Of a DNA stretch of 64,000 nt, positions 13,089 to 26,863 are shown in pieces; the first letter of the stretch is position 1; each line of letters begins with the position of its first letter. The DNA comes from Tyto alba (Eukaryota > Chordata > Aves > Strigiformes > Tytonidae). The translations under genes and the position numbers were made by a program. The stretch lies in NCBI RefSeq assembly GCF_018691265.1, contig NW_024881327.1, forward strand, positions 29,026,464 through 29,090,463. Direction: 5' to 3'. The notes beneath the pieces are model-generated. The model was not told where the DNA came from. It worked only from the letters and a program-made list of their open reading frames with translations, and did not search any database.

Positions 13089-13741
13089 TGTTGAGGAAAC
13101 TCCCAAACCACTTAACAATAAAAAAAAAAAAAAAAAAAAAGCAAAATTTATTTTTATACACAATTAATCAACATTCCGCAAACATACAAACAACAGGTCC
13201 AAATGTCCGTGAGAGGAGAACAAACTACCACACAATCTTCTGGGGTTTAACAACCCAAAACACCAACAAGGAGTTTAATGACAACCCAAAATGCTCAATC
13301 ACTCACCTAATAAAAGGTGACGACTTTCAACCTCGAGGAACATCTCAGGGCAGCGTCCCAACCCATAAGAACCCCAAGGAGTCTCCTTGGGCAGCGTCCC
13401 AACACAAAGGGAGAGTCCTTACCTGCAGCACACTGCTCCAGGTGAGATTAGATCCAAATGGCTCCCCCCGGGGACTCCATTTATACCCCAGCCGAATCTG
13501 ACCTGTGGTCAGTATCAGCCCCTATTGGCCAAAGACCCCAACTACCGTAAAGCCCTGAGAACAAGGGCGCAGGAAAGGTTCAACAGCCAGAGAGCCACAA
13601 TTTCATTGGGTGGGTGCACCTGCCACACCCACCAGAGTACTCAAACCACTAAGCAGATAGACGTCCCCAAATCAAACCTAGGATCATTTTTGGTCAACAG
13701 AGTTTCCAGGTTTCTGGGCATGTCTTACTGAAAGTGTCACA
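13089..13741 (-). mobile_element. Solo LTR, avian ERVL-like, sense to GRXCR1
   Basis: Read on the minus strand, this 653-bp block has the full anatomy of a retroviral LTR. It begins TGTGACAC and ends CTCAACA (short TGT...ACA inverted ends). It has a CCAAT-type GGCCAATAGG near 13524-13533, a TATA box GGTATAAATGGAG near 13475-13487, and an AATAAA signal at 13152-13147 followed by a T-rich stretch with a long T run (A run at about 13120-13140 on the plus strand). GC and CpG content differ sharply from the flanks. No gag, pol or env sequence adjoins it, so it is a solo LTR left by recombination. Target-site duplications are not evident at these boundaries (CCCAC versus AATAT). Family assignment is by layout and memory, not by search. 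Confidence 0.75.
13348..13403. repeat. Short direct repeat and palindrome inside the LTR
   Basis: The 15-mer GGGCAGCGTCCCAAC occurs at 13348-13362 and again at 13389-13403, offset 41 bp. Between them, 13373-13391 is a perfect 19-nt palindrome with arms CCCAAGGAG and CTCCTTGGG around one T. It lies downstream of the LTR TATA box, in transcribed R/U5-type sequence. Confidence 0.8.
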
Positions 13742-16700
13742 AATATCTTATCCTTTCATATGAAGATGATCGCCATGGAGCACATATAATGCCACCATTT
13801 GAGATGGACTCTGCCTTTCTGATGCACAAACTAGTGCCACAAAGTAAGCCAAGAAGACACTGAGCCAAAACCTTCAAAGTTTTGTATTGGTTGCAGTTTA
13901 TGCCTGAAATGTGATGAACTCAAAGCGTCCCTTCCCTCTCTGGTAGGTTTGTTGAGGAATACTGTGAATTCAAGTGAACACATGTACCTAATAATCTTAA
14001 AAAACACTGAAAATATAGGGTACTTAAAATCAGTGCAGAGCATCTCCACAGCCATCCAGCTTTTCAGGATCCCAAACAACATTCCAAACACTGACAATCA
14101 CAGCTCTTCCATTTCCCTCCAAGATGTTTCTATGAATGAGATAGTAAGAAGCTTTCTCCACCATCCCATGAATAAACTCAGTTTTCATCCACAAGTATTT
14201 GATTTATTTCCTGAATTTCCTCTACAATATCAGTGTTCCTATTTTATTCCTCTCCAGTGTATGCCATATATTCACAGTCACAGACCATGCCTAACTACCA
14301 CTTGAGAATTTTGGCAAGCTAATTATCTCAGTATCTACAACCCAGCCAGTCTCATTTTCCATGATCTTGGTTTCAATTAGTTCTGGCTCTTGGTTAACTT
14401 CCTCTTTTCAAATACTTCTACTGGATACCTTGATAAGGATGCTACATCAACTTTACTCAGAGAGGTTTTTCCAAGGACTCTTCAGTTCCCTTTATCATCT
14501 CAAAGAGAAGGTTCTTTGCTTCCCTCACCAATAGCTTCTTCTGTTTTACCCAAGATACAATCATCATAATTTTCTGTCTCACCTCCTGCACTGCTTGATT
14601 GTAAGTTGAACTCCTTTAAAAATCATCAGATACAAAGTATTTACTAAAGTAATGAGGTATTTGACTATGTGCAAATAATTTGCACCAAAATTCACACCCA
14701 GTCCACAGAAAAAAAAAACATGGTAGCTATGAAGCATGTCAGCATATTAGTGGTCAAATGGAAACTTCCCACTTCTGCAAGAAGCAAGAATATTATTTCT
14801 GCAGATATGGCTTGTGTTGTGACAGGCTTGAATACAGCTGTGATAGCTACAAAAATGTACATTATGTTGTTGCATGAATCATGTGACCATTTGGAGGTCT
14901 TTTAATTTAGGTCTAAATTTCAGCCTGAATTTTCATTGTATATTAGACTCATTTTGGCTTCAGTAGCATGTCTGATCTATGCAAAACTATGGGGACATAG
15001 CTTTTAAGTTATCCCAGTAAGGGTTTATGATTGTGTTACATCAAGAAAGGAAAGGTGAAGAGATGAATTTCTACTTCGGCTGTTCGCAGCCATTTACCTG
15101 GAGACAGTTTTCTGAAGTCTCTGCTCACAGAACAGCAGCATAATAGTTTATGCAATGTGCCTTTGACATGAGAAAGATACAGGCATTTCAAAATGTCTCA
15201 AAAATTGAAAAGTCAAACAAAATGTGAAAATAAAAACAGTAGATTCACAATTTATCATTCCTACCCATTTTCTATGTCTGCTAACAGACAACATGAAGTT
15301 AGAGAACAGGCAAATTGGAAGGTCACTGTTACCTCTCCAACATACCTTGAAAACAGAAACTAATTAATGTAAGACAGGGGAAAAAAAATGTCTACTGCAT
15401 GTCACCTAAAGAAATGCTGCCATCAGTAAATTAAAAATGTATGGCTTGAGCTGCATAGCATCTGCCTGCCTAAAGCTATGTCTGTGAGTACTGTGGAACA
15501 CCAGAGAAGTGAAACAAGGGATCACAGATGGATCATGAAAAGAATGTTAATATTAAATACGTAATTCTAAACAATGTGCAAGCCCTGGAAATCTGAGTAT
15601 AAATCTCTATTATCAGAAGATGATTTGTCTTAGATTACGCTATTTAATTTCCTATTGCTTAGCAGTTATGAGTTACTATTTGGTGATAACAGTTACATGT
15701 AGGAGTATGTAAAATAATTGTTTTCAACATTTGATCAGTGTTTATTTCACTTCTATCTCTTTATCACTAGCAACAGGGAGAAATAGATTGAATAAAATCA
15801 GAATCAAACTTCAATAAAATGGAACTTTTTCTCTAGTTGAAGAAACATTCAATCTTTACATTCTTTTTTTCTGGGCCTTTCTGTTTTCTGGTTCTACTCA
15901 AAACAAGAAGGTCTGGAAATAAAAGAAGAGAGCATGCAGATCAACTTGAAAGTGTTCTGACTAGCACTTAGTGTTTGGTCACTTGCCCAAAACTAACTTT
16001 TAAGCATACCTAGACTTGCTTATATTTAATTGTATGTATGAAATCATTGAATAAATGACTAGTTATTTCTCTTGTGTAGTTATTTTCCTTATTATCAGTT
16101 CACATATTAAGTTACTTTTGGGGTTTGTTTTTTAATAATATGATTAGGATTTTTCAAATATGTTTAATTGTCTTGAGAAATAATATTTTGTCCTGCTACT
16201 TACTCAGACTTTGATGGTAATTCCACTATTTACTTATGTACCATTTCCCCTAATGTTACCCTGAATTATCACAAAATCCCCACAATATATTTGACTTATA
16301 CAGCACTCTTACTTATGAGGCCCAAATCCTATTTTCTTTTGCCATAAGCAGCTTCTGCTTTTGTTTGTTATTTATAACACTGTTCAAGACATTTGAATCT
16401 TTAGTTTCCAGTCCAGGGAGGACCATTGGGCAGCTTGTGTCCTATTTGAGAATATTCTGTAAATAAGGATGGCTTTTGCCGGAAGTGAACTAGACCAGGA
16501 CTTGCTGAGGGTGGGCAGATAAAGATGAAGGTGTTTAATATCTCGGACCACATGAAAAAGTTAGCTAACAGTATGGCTCTGAGCGAGTACTGGTTTGAGC
16601 ACGCTGGCCCCATCTGTCTGTAATCACTGTTGCTTCACTCAATAGAACATTTCATACTGCAGAGAAACAGGCTTGTGTTGATCAGCAGCAAATGGTTGTC

Positions 16701-19606
16701 GTGAAAATTACTGTGTCTACTCTGGGTCATTTCTTTTTAACTTGGCAGCAGCTTTGGAAAACTCTGTTTACAGTTCTCTGGAAGACAGATGAAATTTAAA
16801 AAAAAAAAAAAAAAAACTAAGCTTGCTATCCCCTCACTCTTTCTTTTTTCCTCTCTCTTTCACCAGTCCCTTACTCATCCTTTCTAAAATATTCCCTTTG
16901 TCTATTTAGACTGTTAGAGAACTGATAGATGCTAATAATATACTAATAATATTACATACATACATACATGGATCTCTGACTCAGTCATTTTACATTTAAA
17001 CATAGCCAGGTGCAGTTTACTCATGCAGTGAACCCCTTTATAGTTCCCAAATGTCAATCACAGTTTGGTTAATTAAAAGGTACTAGTGGTCTATGAAAAT
17101 GAATTCTAGTCTGTTGAGCTTCTTACAAATGTGATTCATCACATTTCTGACTGCAGAATAAATCAGTTGGCTGGTGAGATCCTGCTCGTGATATTACACG
17201 GCTCTTCCTTCTTTGCCAGGCTATGCTTTGTGTGGTGAATTGATCTTTTTTCCTAAAACTTACCTTAAATATACCAGAATATTACAGGAAACAACACAAA
17301 AGTCCATGAATTCTTTCTTATTTGGACCAGTACTGCAACTGGTGATTTTCCTAGTGTTAAAGACAATCATCAAGTGAAAACTGGTATTCAGGAAAGCTCT
17401 TATCAGTTAGACTTAGTTCAGTTGAAAATTTACTGCATTTTCTTTGGCAGATGTTTCAGCCTTTCATCATGGATTAATTATACCCTAGAGTTGGGTTTTC
17501 TTACACAACAGAACTACTTCTGCCCACTCAGAAAACAACTAAAGCATAGATGAAATAAGATGTCATTCTCAGCTGCAATCAGTAGCAGAGAAATTCAAAT
17601 TTACAATTCATTCTTCACAATTTATCTTCTTAAGCAATAAAATCAGAGGAGAAAGTTAAATGAAGTCTGGTTTTGATTTGGGATACACCCTGGATTTTTC
17701 ATGTTTGGCAGATAACAAGCTTTCTGTCAAAAGTTATTTTATCTTTCACTGTATTCCTGTGAATGGAAGCTGTAATGAGATATACTGAGATCCTAAAATT
17801 CCCAAGGAGTGTTGAACAAAACTGGGAAACCATCATCCTCTCAGTATGCTTAGTTTTCATTCCAAACATCTGGCAAATTATGTACTTTTTCTTCACTGAC
17901 ACTTTATACAGTTTAAGTTCTACCTGAAAATGTTAGTCATCTGAGCTGAGATAAAAATGAGCTTTTCTGTAAAAAGTTGAAGTTGTCATTTGAACTGCAC
18001 AGTTAAGGAAAAGGCCAACCATTTTTCAGAAGGACACAGAGCATTCTCTCACATAGGTTCACAAAGCACTCTGCAACTGGTAATGAATTTTGCTTAGGTC
18101 TCTGAATGAGACAAAGAGCAAAGTTAAACTATGCTTAGTGCAACAAAGTGCTGATGAAGTGCTGATTCAGTCCTTACTCCTCAATGAGAGTCTTATCACT
18201 CTATATACCAAAGTGATGAAAAAGAATCTCTTTTAGTAGCTATAGCACTACTTTGTTTCATATTAGCACTGAGTGATGAAGGACCCTGTTTCTCTGCTAT
18301 ATTACTTAACCTAATTGGAACTATGGTCTCTGCTATCTCATTACTTAATAATATCTAGAACTTTGGTGCCTTCATCTTCAGACCCTGAGTAGTTAATTAC
18401 TAATTATACACTCAATCTCCATTTCTTTAAAGATCCACCTGCATTGCACACATACAGTTCTTCATTCCTTTTCTTATGCAATACATTCCAAAACCAAATG
18501 CAGAGAGCTTGAGATTTTTATGCAGACACAGAGGATACAACTCCTAGACAGCATACATAAACCAGCTTTGCCCTAGAATAGCCTACATATACTGTGGCTC
18601 CTAGCCTTGATGTAGAAAAGGGGACAGATGACTCATCCACCATTTCTGTGTGAGCAAAATAGAATATAACTCTGTGGAACAGAGTTGTAGTTTTGTTGTT
18701 GAAAAAATTCTAATGTGCAAGGGTTTTTTTGGCTTTTCTAACCAAATAGGTAAAATGTCTGAAAATCAAAATGTAGCAGGTTGCATGTTTTATACCAGCT
18801 CCAAAACCTCTCAGTCAAAATAGCTGACAAACTGGTTATTCCATATATATCACATCTGTGGTTGGAGTAATTTTTTAACAAGGTCAGTGTGAGCAGCTTT
18901 ATGTTCTAGTCTGATTTAGAATTTTGCCCAGAGATGTGTATTTTTAAAATAAAACAGAAATTGTTATAATTGTACTTTTCATATAATAATGTTCTTATAA
19001 TATGGCTAGAATCTATATCATGTCGTCAAGTTAAATGTGTTCTGGTCAAGGAATATGACTACAAACACAGATGTTGAGATTATTAAATTGACTATCTGCT
19101 TTTCTTATGGAGCAACATTTTAGTGGCTCCTGTGCATAGATATCATTTAATCCCCTGCAGCAAGAAGAATCAATAACAATATTTACTTTAATATCATACC
19201 ATGTCTTCAAGTACTGTTGAAACTCCATACTGATTACATTTCTGCCAGTTGCATAACCTTCTGTCAAAATGAGAGTTGAGGCAGTATGAAAGACAAGTCA
19301 GAAAGTTTACTAGACATTTCTCCTTTTTTGGAAAATCTTGTCCTTATCTGTTGTGTCTTCAAAAGAGAATTGCTGGAGCAGCTGAGAATAAAACTACCTG
19401 GTTGAAGGAACTACATTATTCAAGGCTGTTCCCAGTCAATGGCAGCAGGAAAAGTAGTATTAGTTACCTGTATCCAGCTGAAAATATTAGCCTGTAAAAG
19501 TGTCCTTCCACCCCACAGTCTCTCACATGAGGATCCACAAGAACATCATGCACAGAGCAGATAGGTTTGCAAAAGGTCTGACCACCCAGCAGATACAAAA
19601 ACAATT

Positions 19607-19620
19607 GTTGCCATGGCAAA
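19607..19620. promoter_or_regulatory. RFX X-box-like palindrome in intron 1
   Basis: GTTGCCATGGCAAA matches the RFX X-box at 11 of 12 positions. The inner 12 bp TTGCCATGGCAA is a perfect palindrome. It is isolated; I see no other X-box within several kb. Confidence 0.35.
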
Positions 19621-20960
19621 ATTTTGCAGATAGATTTCAATTACAGGAATCTATTTCCTGAACAAGTCATTTAGAAACTGCTGTCTCTTTTAAGTCTTCA
19701 TGACAGCTTAAGTTTGGACTTGAAGGGACTGAGTAGGTCATTATACTTTTGGATCGTGGTGGGATTTGGAAGAACAACTGGACTTATCCACTGCATGTTT
19801 GGGAATATGACTGAAAGCATCAGCAAAGACCTGGAAAGGGAAGTTCTCAAGATGCAGATTAAGACCTGCAATAGGCAGAAGGAACCCCAGAAATAATGTT
19901 TTAATGTCTCATTTTTCACTGTCTATCAGTCTGTCTCTTATGAAAATCTTCACCTGAAAAGAAACTAAATGTTTCACAGTTGCCTGTGGGGCTAGGAGGG
20001 AGAGTCCTTTGCATTTAGATGTAATAAAACAAGAGCAGGACATGATCAGCTGGGCAGAAGATCACATTTTCTTTAAAAAGCTGTAACTTCAGTTACAGGT
20101 CTAGAAACAGACTGCTGTCTTACAGAAGTTGCATGGGGAAATAGATTTTTCTTAAATAATAGTCTATGACTGCTGTCTATTCTTAATATTTTTAAAACTT
20201 GTTAGGTAATTACAATCAGTGGTATTCCAAAAAAAGCTGCCAGGATTCAATCCCAAAGAAAAAATTCTTTGCCTTTACATCAGCATTGACTGATTTGTCA
20301 ATGCAGAACATAACACTGCATGTTGTTATAAACATGTGCAAATATTGGTCAGTAGGTTTTTTCCATATTTCTTTGTGAGAAGTGGAGAAAGAATGAGTCT
20401 GCGTGTGGTATTTTTGTGGTACAGAAGACATACTCCTCTGACATTATTGATGGATGGTGTCTCTAGACTAAGGTTGTTAAAATGCTTTCCACAATTCATA
20501 CTAGCAATGAATGATGGGGTATTTGCCTTCTTTCTTGCCATGCATGAAATGAATGTCTACCTCACTGACTCCAGCTGCTCATCTGTGACCATCTCTGCTG
20601 CTTTCTATGATGGGGGCTTTAAAGAGTTATGCTGTGACAGCCTCTCCACAACATAACTACTGTGCCAAGCAAAACCACAAGATTGCCTGTTTGGATGGGG
20701 AGCTGTAATTTTCCAGCTCCTTTTCAAAATCTACAGAGTGGGGTTGCTGTCCTAATTGCTATTTATCTTAAAAGTTTTGGAAAATTTCAGTGAGAATTGA
20801 GTTTCATGTTTTCTACTACCTAGTACTGGATGTTACAGCAATGAGGAAGATTTTCATGCATGAAAGTCATACCCTTTTCTCTCTGGCTGCAAATTCTGTT
20901 CTGAAGCATGTTTTATTGTACTTAAGCTACAAACATTGCAGAGGTTAAAGCTCCAGTCAG

Positions 20961-20989
<29 letters not shown>
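20961..20989. repeat. A29 homopolymer
   Basis: An uninterrupted run of 29 A. The upstream sequence does not resemble a gene or SINE, so I do not read it as a retroposon tail. Confidence 0.9.
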
Positions 20990-20991
<2 letters not shown>

Positions 20992-23900
20992 AAGCAGTAT
21001 CTCATTGCCCATTTCTTTCTTTCAAGCTGTTAAACGTGTTGGTATAGTGTGTAGTAAACTGTCAACACTAGTAGACAAATGTCAGAGCAGGCAGCTGACA
21101 GACCAGAGTAGTCTAACAAGTGTTATCTGCAAACAAAGCATTGCTTCATTTCTTCCCTTTTATGGAAGGAAATAGTCCTCAGTGGCACCTATGTGCCAAT
21201 TAAATTGGCAACAGGTGACTCCTGAAAGGTGGTTTTGGTCAATTGCTAAAATACAGTTTTCCTGGGTCATTGTAACACAATACCTGCATGGCATGTATAC
21301 ATTTATATTTGTCAAGTGTGTGTAAGCTTACTAATGTTAAGTATTTGCAAATCCTAGTTCAGAACTGAAACAGTTCTGACATCAGTAAACTAAATGGAAT
21401 TGTAATGCAATTAGCTTGTTAGAAAGCATTTTTGCTAATGACTTCTATAGCATAAAATCAAAAGCATTAGTATATGCCTGGAGAATCATAGCACTAACTT
21501 AAAGATATTTCATCATCCTTTTGAACTGGTTTGGGTTTGGGGGATTTTTTTTTTTAATAAATGTGCTGTGTGTCATCCTCTTTATTACTGTATTTTTGCA
21601 ATTGCACAACTGCGCAGCTGTGCGATCTGGTGACAAATCCACCCAGTGTAGCCAAATATCTGCTTCCATGTTTGTGAATTTGACTAATACATACCTCACC
21701 TAAGACAACCAGGTGCAATGAAGACCTTTAAATATTTGGTAGCAGAGCAATTTATTTATACACAAAATTAGGGATCAATGACCAAGAATGATGCTAGTAA
21801 TTAAGTATATAGGATGGTTCATATTTGTAGACAATTCATTTCAGCTTTATGTGTTCCACAAAATTTGTGTTTGTTATGTCAAAGGCATGCAGATATTTTG
21901 GAGCAAGAGGACACACAAATGAGCTAGCAGGCAGCCTGTTGAACCATGTCAAAGAAAAGGGAATATCTCTAACTTTTCTTGATAATTTTAAGAATACTTC
22001 AAAAGACATTTTCTCCTAATTGTCTTGCTGAGTTTCTGAGTTGAGCTCCACAGCTAGAAAAACTGAAGAGTTATTACCACTAATTAATGCTTAAGACTAA
22101 TCAGTTCATCTTTTTCATCTCTGTTGTAACAGGCCAATTCAGGAAAAAAAAAAAAAATCCCTACTGTTAGAATAAGTAGAAGAAATTTCTTCACTGGCAC
22201 CCTAAGATTTTTTTTTGATAGACTGTTTATGTAGCATTACCCTTTTTCAAATCAGTTTGAAGTAAGATGAAGCATTTTCCATGTTAATTCAAAGGTTGAG
22301 CACCTTATTGAGAAGTTCCACAAAGCGGCATTATGTAAGAGTCCCAGAGCAGGCTTGAACCCAATGTTTGTCTAGTATTCCAGATCATCTACCAGACCAA
22401 TAATTAAAAGAAAGAAATGGCAAGCATATATGGTATTTCTTCCTAATACTCTCTCATTTTTGACTATTTTCAGTTCAAAGAATTTCTTGAGGCCAATATA
22501 ATTTAGGAATGCCAGTTAGTACAACCAGGAGGCATCTTTTTCCATTTGGCCTTCACATTCATTGCCTGAGAACAAGTACACTCGTTCCTTCTTTCAAAAA
22601 AGAAAGCAAATATACTTTTAGATTTAGAGAGAGGGGATGAAATGAGGTGGCAGAACATGGTTATCTGCAATCTCTCGTGTCTTGTTTACCTTGATTCAGC
22701 CTCCTCTTTACCTCTTGTCGCGAACAAGAATGTTACAGGCAACAAGCTTTTCCACGATACCTCCATGCGGAAACTATGCCATTACTATAATGCTTAAAAA
22801 GGAGAAAGAAAAAATGGAAGTCAAGCATGATGCTGAAGCATGGTAGTATTTGGTATGGCAAGTAAGAATCAGCAAGCCTGTGTTCCACTCCTGCTCCAGC
22901 AACTTATTCATGCTGTCTTGTGACTGCCTAATTCAAAGTACAACTCCCACCAGTGCCTCCTGCAGACACGATTTGTAACAAAGCAGCATCTGCTTATGTA
23001 GGGTTTGTGTAGGATCTGATCCACTCGGCATGTTCAGAGGACACCTACTGCATCAAGCCCTGCAGGTGAGACAGGCAAAGGAACGCCTGCTTTGTGGTTC
23101 CCATAGGACAAGAGTAGGAGGTAACTGTCATGTCCTGTCAATACTGAGATGCTTAGGCACATGGCCAAGGCAGATCATTAGTCAAATTTTCATTAATAAA
23201 AGGCATTTGTTGCCTTCAAGACAAGGTGGCACCAAAGAGAGTTTTGGAGGATCACAGTTTTGGTGCTTGATGTCTAAGTGCTTCCTCAGAAGCCTATAGG
23301 TTTTTTGAACCTATACCTAAAGTCTTGATTCACTCTAATACTACATATGCAGTATATACATATTCATTGAGGTATTATCATAGCTTCTTTGCTATGCCCT
23401 TTGTCACACAAAGGATGAGGCCAAGGGATGAGGCTTATTAATAAATCACTCTGTTTGGAAAAGTAGCCATCTGGCATAGAATTCACAGAGGGAACAACTT
23501 AATTCTGTTCTCCCTCACAGCCCAGGGCAGCAGCTCTGCTTTTTCCTACAGGCTGCAAAGTCTGCTTGAACCACAAGCACTTAGATCTTGAGCCTGAGAG
23601 AACTCTGTTCAGTACCAGTCAGTTGTTAGAAGCTGATTTCTATCAACAGAAGAGAAAAGGTGCTAATGAAGTGCAAAATTATCTTTTCCTCACTGCTACT
23701 TCCATCCTGCATCCACCAGAGTTTGGTTATACTTGAGACCCCAGTGTGTTTCACAAACTCTTGTTAGGATGTCAGTTCAGTCACTGTCTCAGGGAGAGAT
23801 GCTGTGCACAGATTCAAAACCACACTGCTCATGCCACTACTGCCTGACCTCTACCACAAAATGCATAAAAGTTAGTTCTCAGCTCTCTTGCATTTTATGT

Positions 23901-26721
23901 AGTCATTACTATGCTAAACAGACAAAAATATTGCAGCCAGTGGGGAAATATTAGTTCAGTGTTATAAAAACTTTCACTCGCCTGCAGGTGTAGATGTGAT
24001 TCAAGAAGCAAAGCACCTGCTTATTCTATCCTCTGAAGCAGAAGCATATGTAAACACAGAACAGAAATGTTTATTGTCCTGGGGCTTTCCTCTGCTTAGC
24101 CCCATACAGTGCACCAGAGTGTCAAGAGCAGTGTCCTCATTTATGGATTCTTTACAAGGATCAAAACACATTAGAGCAAGGATAATTTTGAGGCCAGACG
24201 GTGCTCTGGGAGGTTGGACAGATGTCCAGTACATGCTGATTAGACTGCCAGAATAAAAGTCTAACAATTTTTTTTTTTCTCCAATTACTGAGTCAATCTT
24301 GAAGAAGTGATAAATGTAACCATGTTTTTGTTGCTAAGGTTCCCAACGCTGAGTGTATTGAAAATTTAAGTCATCCCTTACCTACATTTTTAAAAAATGA
24401 GACAGCGAAGTCTTTCAGAACTCAAAGCTTGTATATTATTTTCAGAGTTTTAGATAGTTTAAAGTCTATTTACGGATCATTTCAAGTCTATGTCAAATAT
24501 GTATTTCAAGTCCAATAGTATCAAATCCTAAAATGTCATGAACAGTCTAATAATAGACTTGTCTGAGCTCAGTGCTTTACAGTTGATTTATACGAGAACA
24601 TGAGAACAATAAATACCAATATCCTAAGTACTGATGAACCCCAGGCTCCAGTTAAAAGTTCACAGACCTGAACACTTTCCTTTTTAAAATCAGTGTGGCT
24701 CTTCAGCCACCAGCTCTGGAACCTACCAGTTTTCACTGTGAGTTATTCAGCTGAATCAGCTGAATCACTGTCCCATGCACTGTGGTCATAGATCAAAGCA
24801 TTTAGGAAGGTACAAAGGAAATGCTGAAGGGACACTATGCCCACTCCAGTGGTGATCCAGTTGTCCTTCTAACACTGAATTTTCTATAACAAACAGAAAT
24901 CTACTTTTCATAATCACTTGATCCTCTATGTCATTACAATTTGTGCTATTCTTCAGTGGATTTCAGTGCAACACTGTTCATTAATTAGTTTTCCAGACTT
25001 GCTAACACTAGGAACATGCACTGGAACTTTATACCTCAGAGAAGGTACCTACAGCTCACTAGGATTTGTCTCCACCCATATAAGGGGCATTACTACAGCC
25101 AATGCTATGGCTTTAAGTTATCAGCAGGTTTCTCCTACACTGATTGCTACTAGTAGGTACAAGCAATCCAGCACAACTTTTTCTTTTGCAAACTATGCCA
25201 ATTTAGGAGTTGTGGCCCAGTGTGTATGGATAATATGAAAAGAAAGTTCAGGAGGCCTTTTGCAATCTTAGTCCAGTCCTAGCAGAGTTCTATGAGTTCA
25301 GGGAGTCCAACGGTGCTGGAGTGTCAGCACTGACCATTTGCCAAAGAAGTGAGGAGGACAACATCGTGACTTCTCTAGCAAATGTGTGGACCTCTCTCTC
25401 TCTTCTTCCCAGAATTTTGGGAATTGTAGTGATGTATATATATACGCTCGAGGGCCTGGAGTGGTATATGATTTGTCACCCACCCTAAAAACTTTTCTTG
25501 TATTATTGCACCAGAAACTTTCCTTCAGCACTTTGTTGCATCTGCCTTCTTTGGAAGACAGCTGGTATTGCTGCTGTCTTTCATTTTATTTTCTCTCTGC
25601 TATTAGCTAGCTCTACTGGTTTGTAAGCTCTGCATGTCCTGCTGTGTATTCACTTTTACAGGTCACCTACAAGTAAAGAAAGACAAAAGTGAACCTAACC
25701 ACTGCAGAAGCTCTCCTCTTAAGAAACTTCCACCTGATTCTTAACTATTTCCCACCTGTCTCTCTAAACATTGATAAGTTAATTCTTTATTGGGTTGAAT
25801 ATTGGCTTGCACTTTGCAACCTTAAATGTTAGCTCTACATGAGACACTGTGCTGGAAAATATCATAAGGACCAAGTACATTATGTCTGACCCTTCACCCA
25901 CATCCCCTCTGATGCAATGTTCACAAAGGCATTAATCAGGTTTGTTAACCAGGCCTGCTCTTTCATAATATAGGTCAGCAGGCCCTGCCTGAGAATGAGA
26001 TCTAATTTATCAGGAGGTGACCTTTCAGAGGAGGCTGGAAGGCCAGTGGAGTGTGTAAGTGTGGAAATGGAGGAAAGGACCGATGCTGAAGCAGTGTAAA
26101 TGAGGGGACACCTGTGTAAAACCTTTGGCTGAGCTCCATTACGTTGCACTTTGGGATGGAAACCCAGTCTGGCATGAAATTATCATTGTGCTATTTAGTA
26201 ATATACCAGACAACCCAAGGAGTTTTGCTCTGTGTCACCTGGAAGCCATCATAAGGATGGCCTAGTCATAAAAATTGGTCATGAAGAGAATTATATTTAT
26301 TTCAAGGAAGCAAGAACCATTTCTCTACTACTTTCTGTGGGAAAATATAGGAAATATTCACACCCATTTGCATTTTAACAGTATTCTAAGTATTAGAAAA
26401 CAAAAATTCTAGTAATGTACTGAAATAAGACCACAATTACTTTGGATATATAGAAAAGGAGCTTCTGCTTCTGATGGAATTATCAGGTCACATCCCCAGC
26501 TCCAGAGCTGCTGACACCATCCGTGTTAGTGTTTCAGCAGGAGATAATTTCACTTATATCAAGGAGGTGCACAAACAGGGAGACTGGAAGCTCCAGATTC
26601 TTTCTGTTATTCAGGCTTTTCAGTAGCATTCATTTCTCATGAATAAAATGTTTCCAACTGCTTGACCACTGTATTGCCAGCCCTGTGGGGGGCCACCCCT
26701 CCGGTCCGGGCTGCGTGTATG

Positions 26722-26761
26722 TGGAGGCCAGGTGGACACGTGTGACCATCCCTGGCCTCCA
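26722..26761. repeat. 11-bp inverted repeat around a CACGTG E-box
   Basis: Perfect arms TGGAGGCCAGG (26722-26732) and CCTGGCCTCCA (26751-26761) flank an 18-nt loop that contains the palindrome ACACGTGT. The arms could form a stable hairpin in RNA or single-stranded DNA. Confidence 0.7.
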
Positions 26762-26816
26762 TCAGTGACCACCAGCTGGCCTCTCGCCTTCCCTGCCAAG
26801 CAGGGGATGGGGAGGT

Positions 26817-26830
26817 GTTGCCACAGCAAC
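26817..26830. promoter_or_regulatory. RFX X-box, exact consensus match
   Basis: GTTGCCACAGCAAC fits the RFX X-box GTNRCC(N0-3)RGYAAC at every specified position with a 2-bp spacer. Under equal base frequencies one exact match with a given spacer is expected about once per 0.5 Mb, so this is not trivial. Binding is inferred only. Confidence 0.5.
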
Positions 26831-26863
26831 ACCCTCTCCCCCTCACTCTCCCCCCAGGATGTG

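Noticed and set aside
13091..13731. Two overlapping plus-strand open frames of 136 and 114 codons
   Set aside because: They run antisense through the solo LTR and reflect its composition, not coding capacity.
18291..18345. Possible tandem repeat TCTCTGCTAT, offset 36 bp
   Set aside because: Only about ten bases match cleanly and the rest of the units have diverged, so chance is adequate.
20961..20989. Poly(A) run as the tail of a processed pseudogene or SINE
   Set aside because: No gene-like or tRNA-like sequence precedes it and no flanking duplication is apparent.
24331..24350. GTTGCTAAGG plus CCCAAC as another X-box
   Set aside because: The second half-site is too divergent and the spacing is wrong for RFX.
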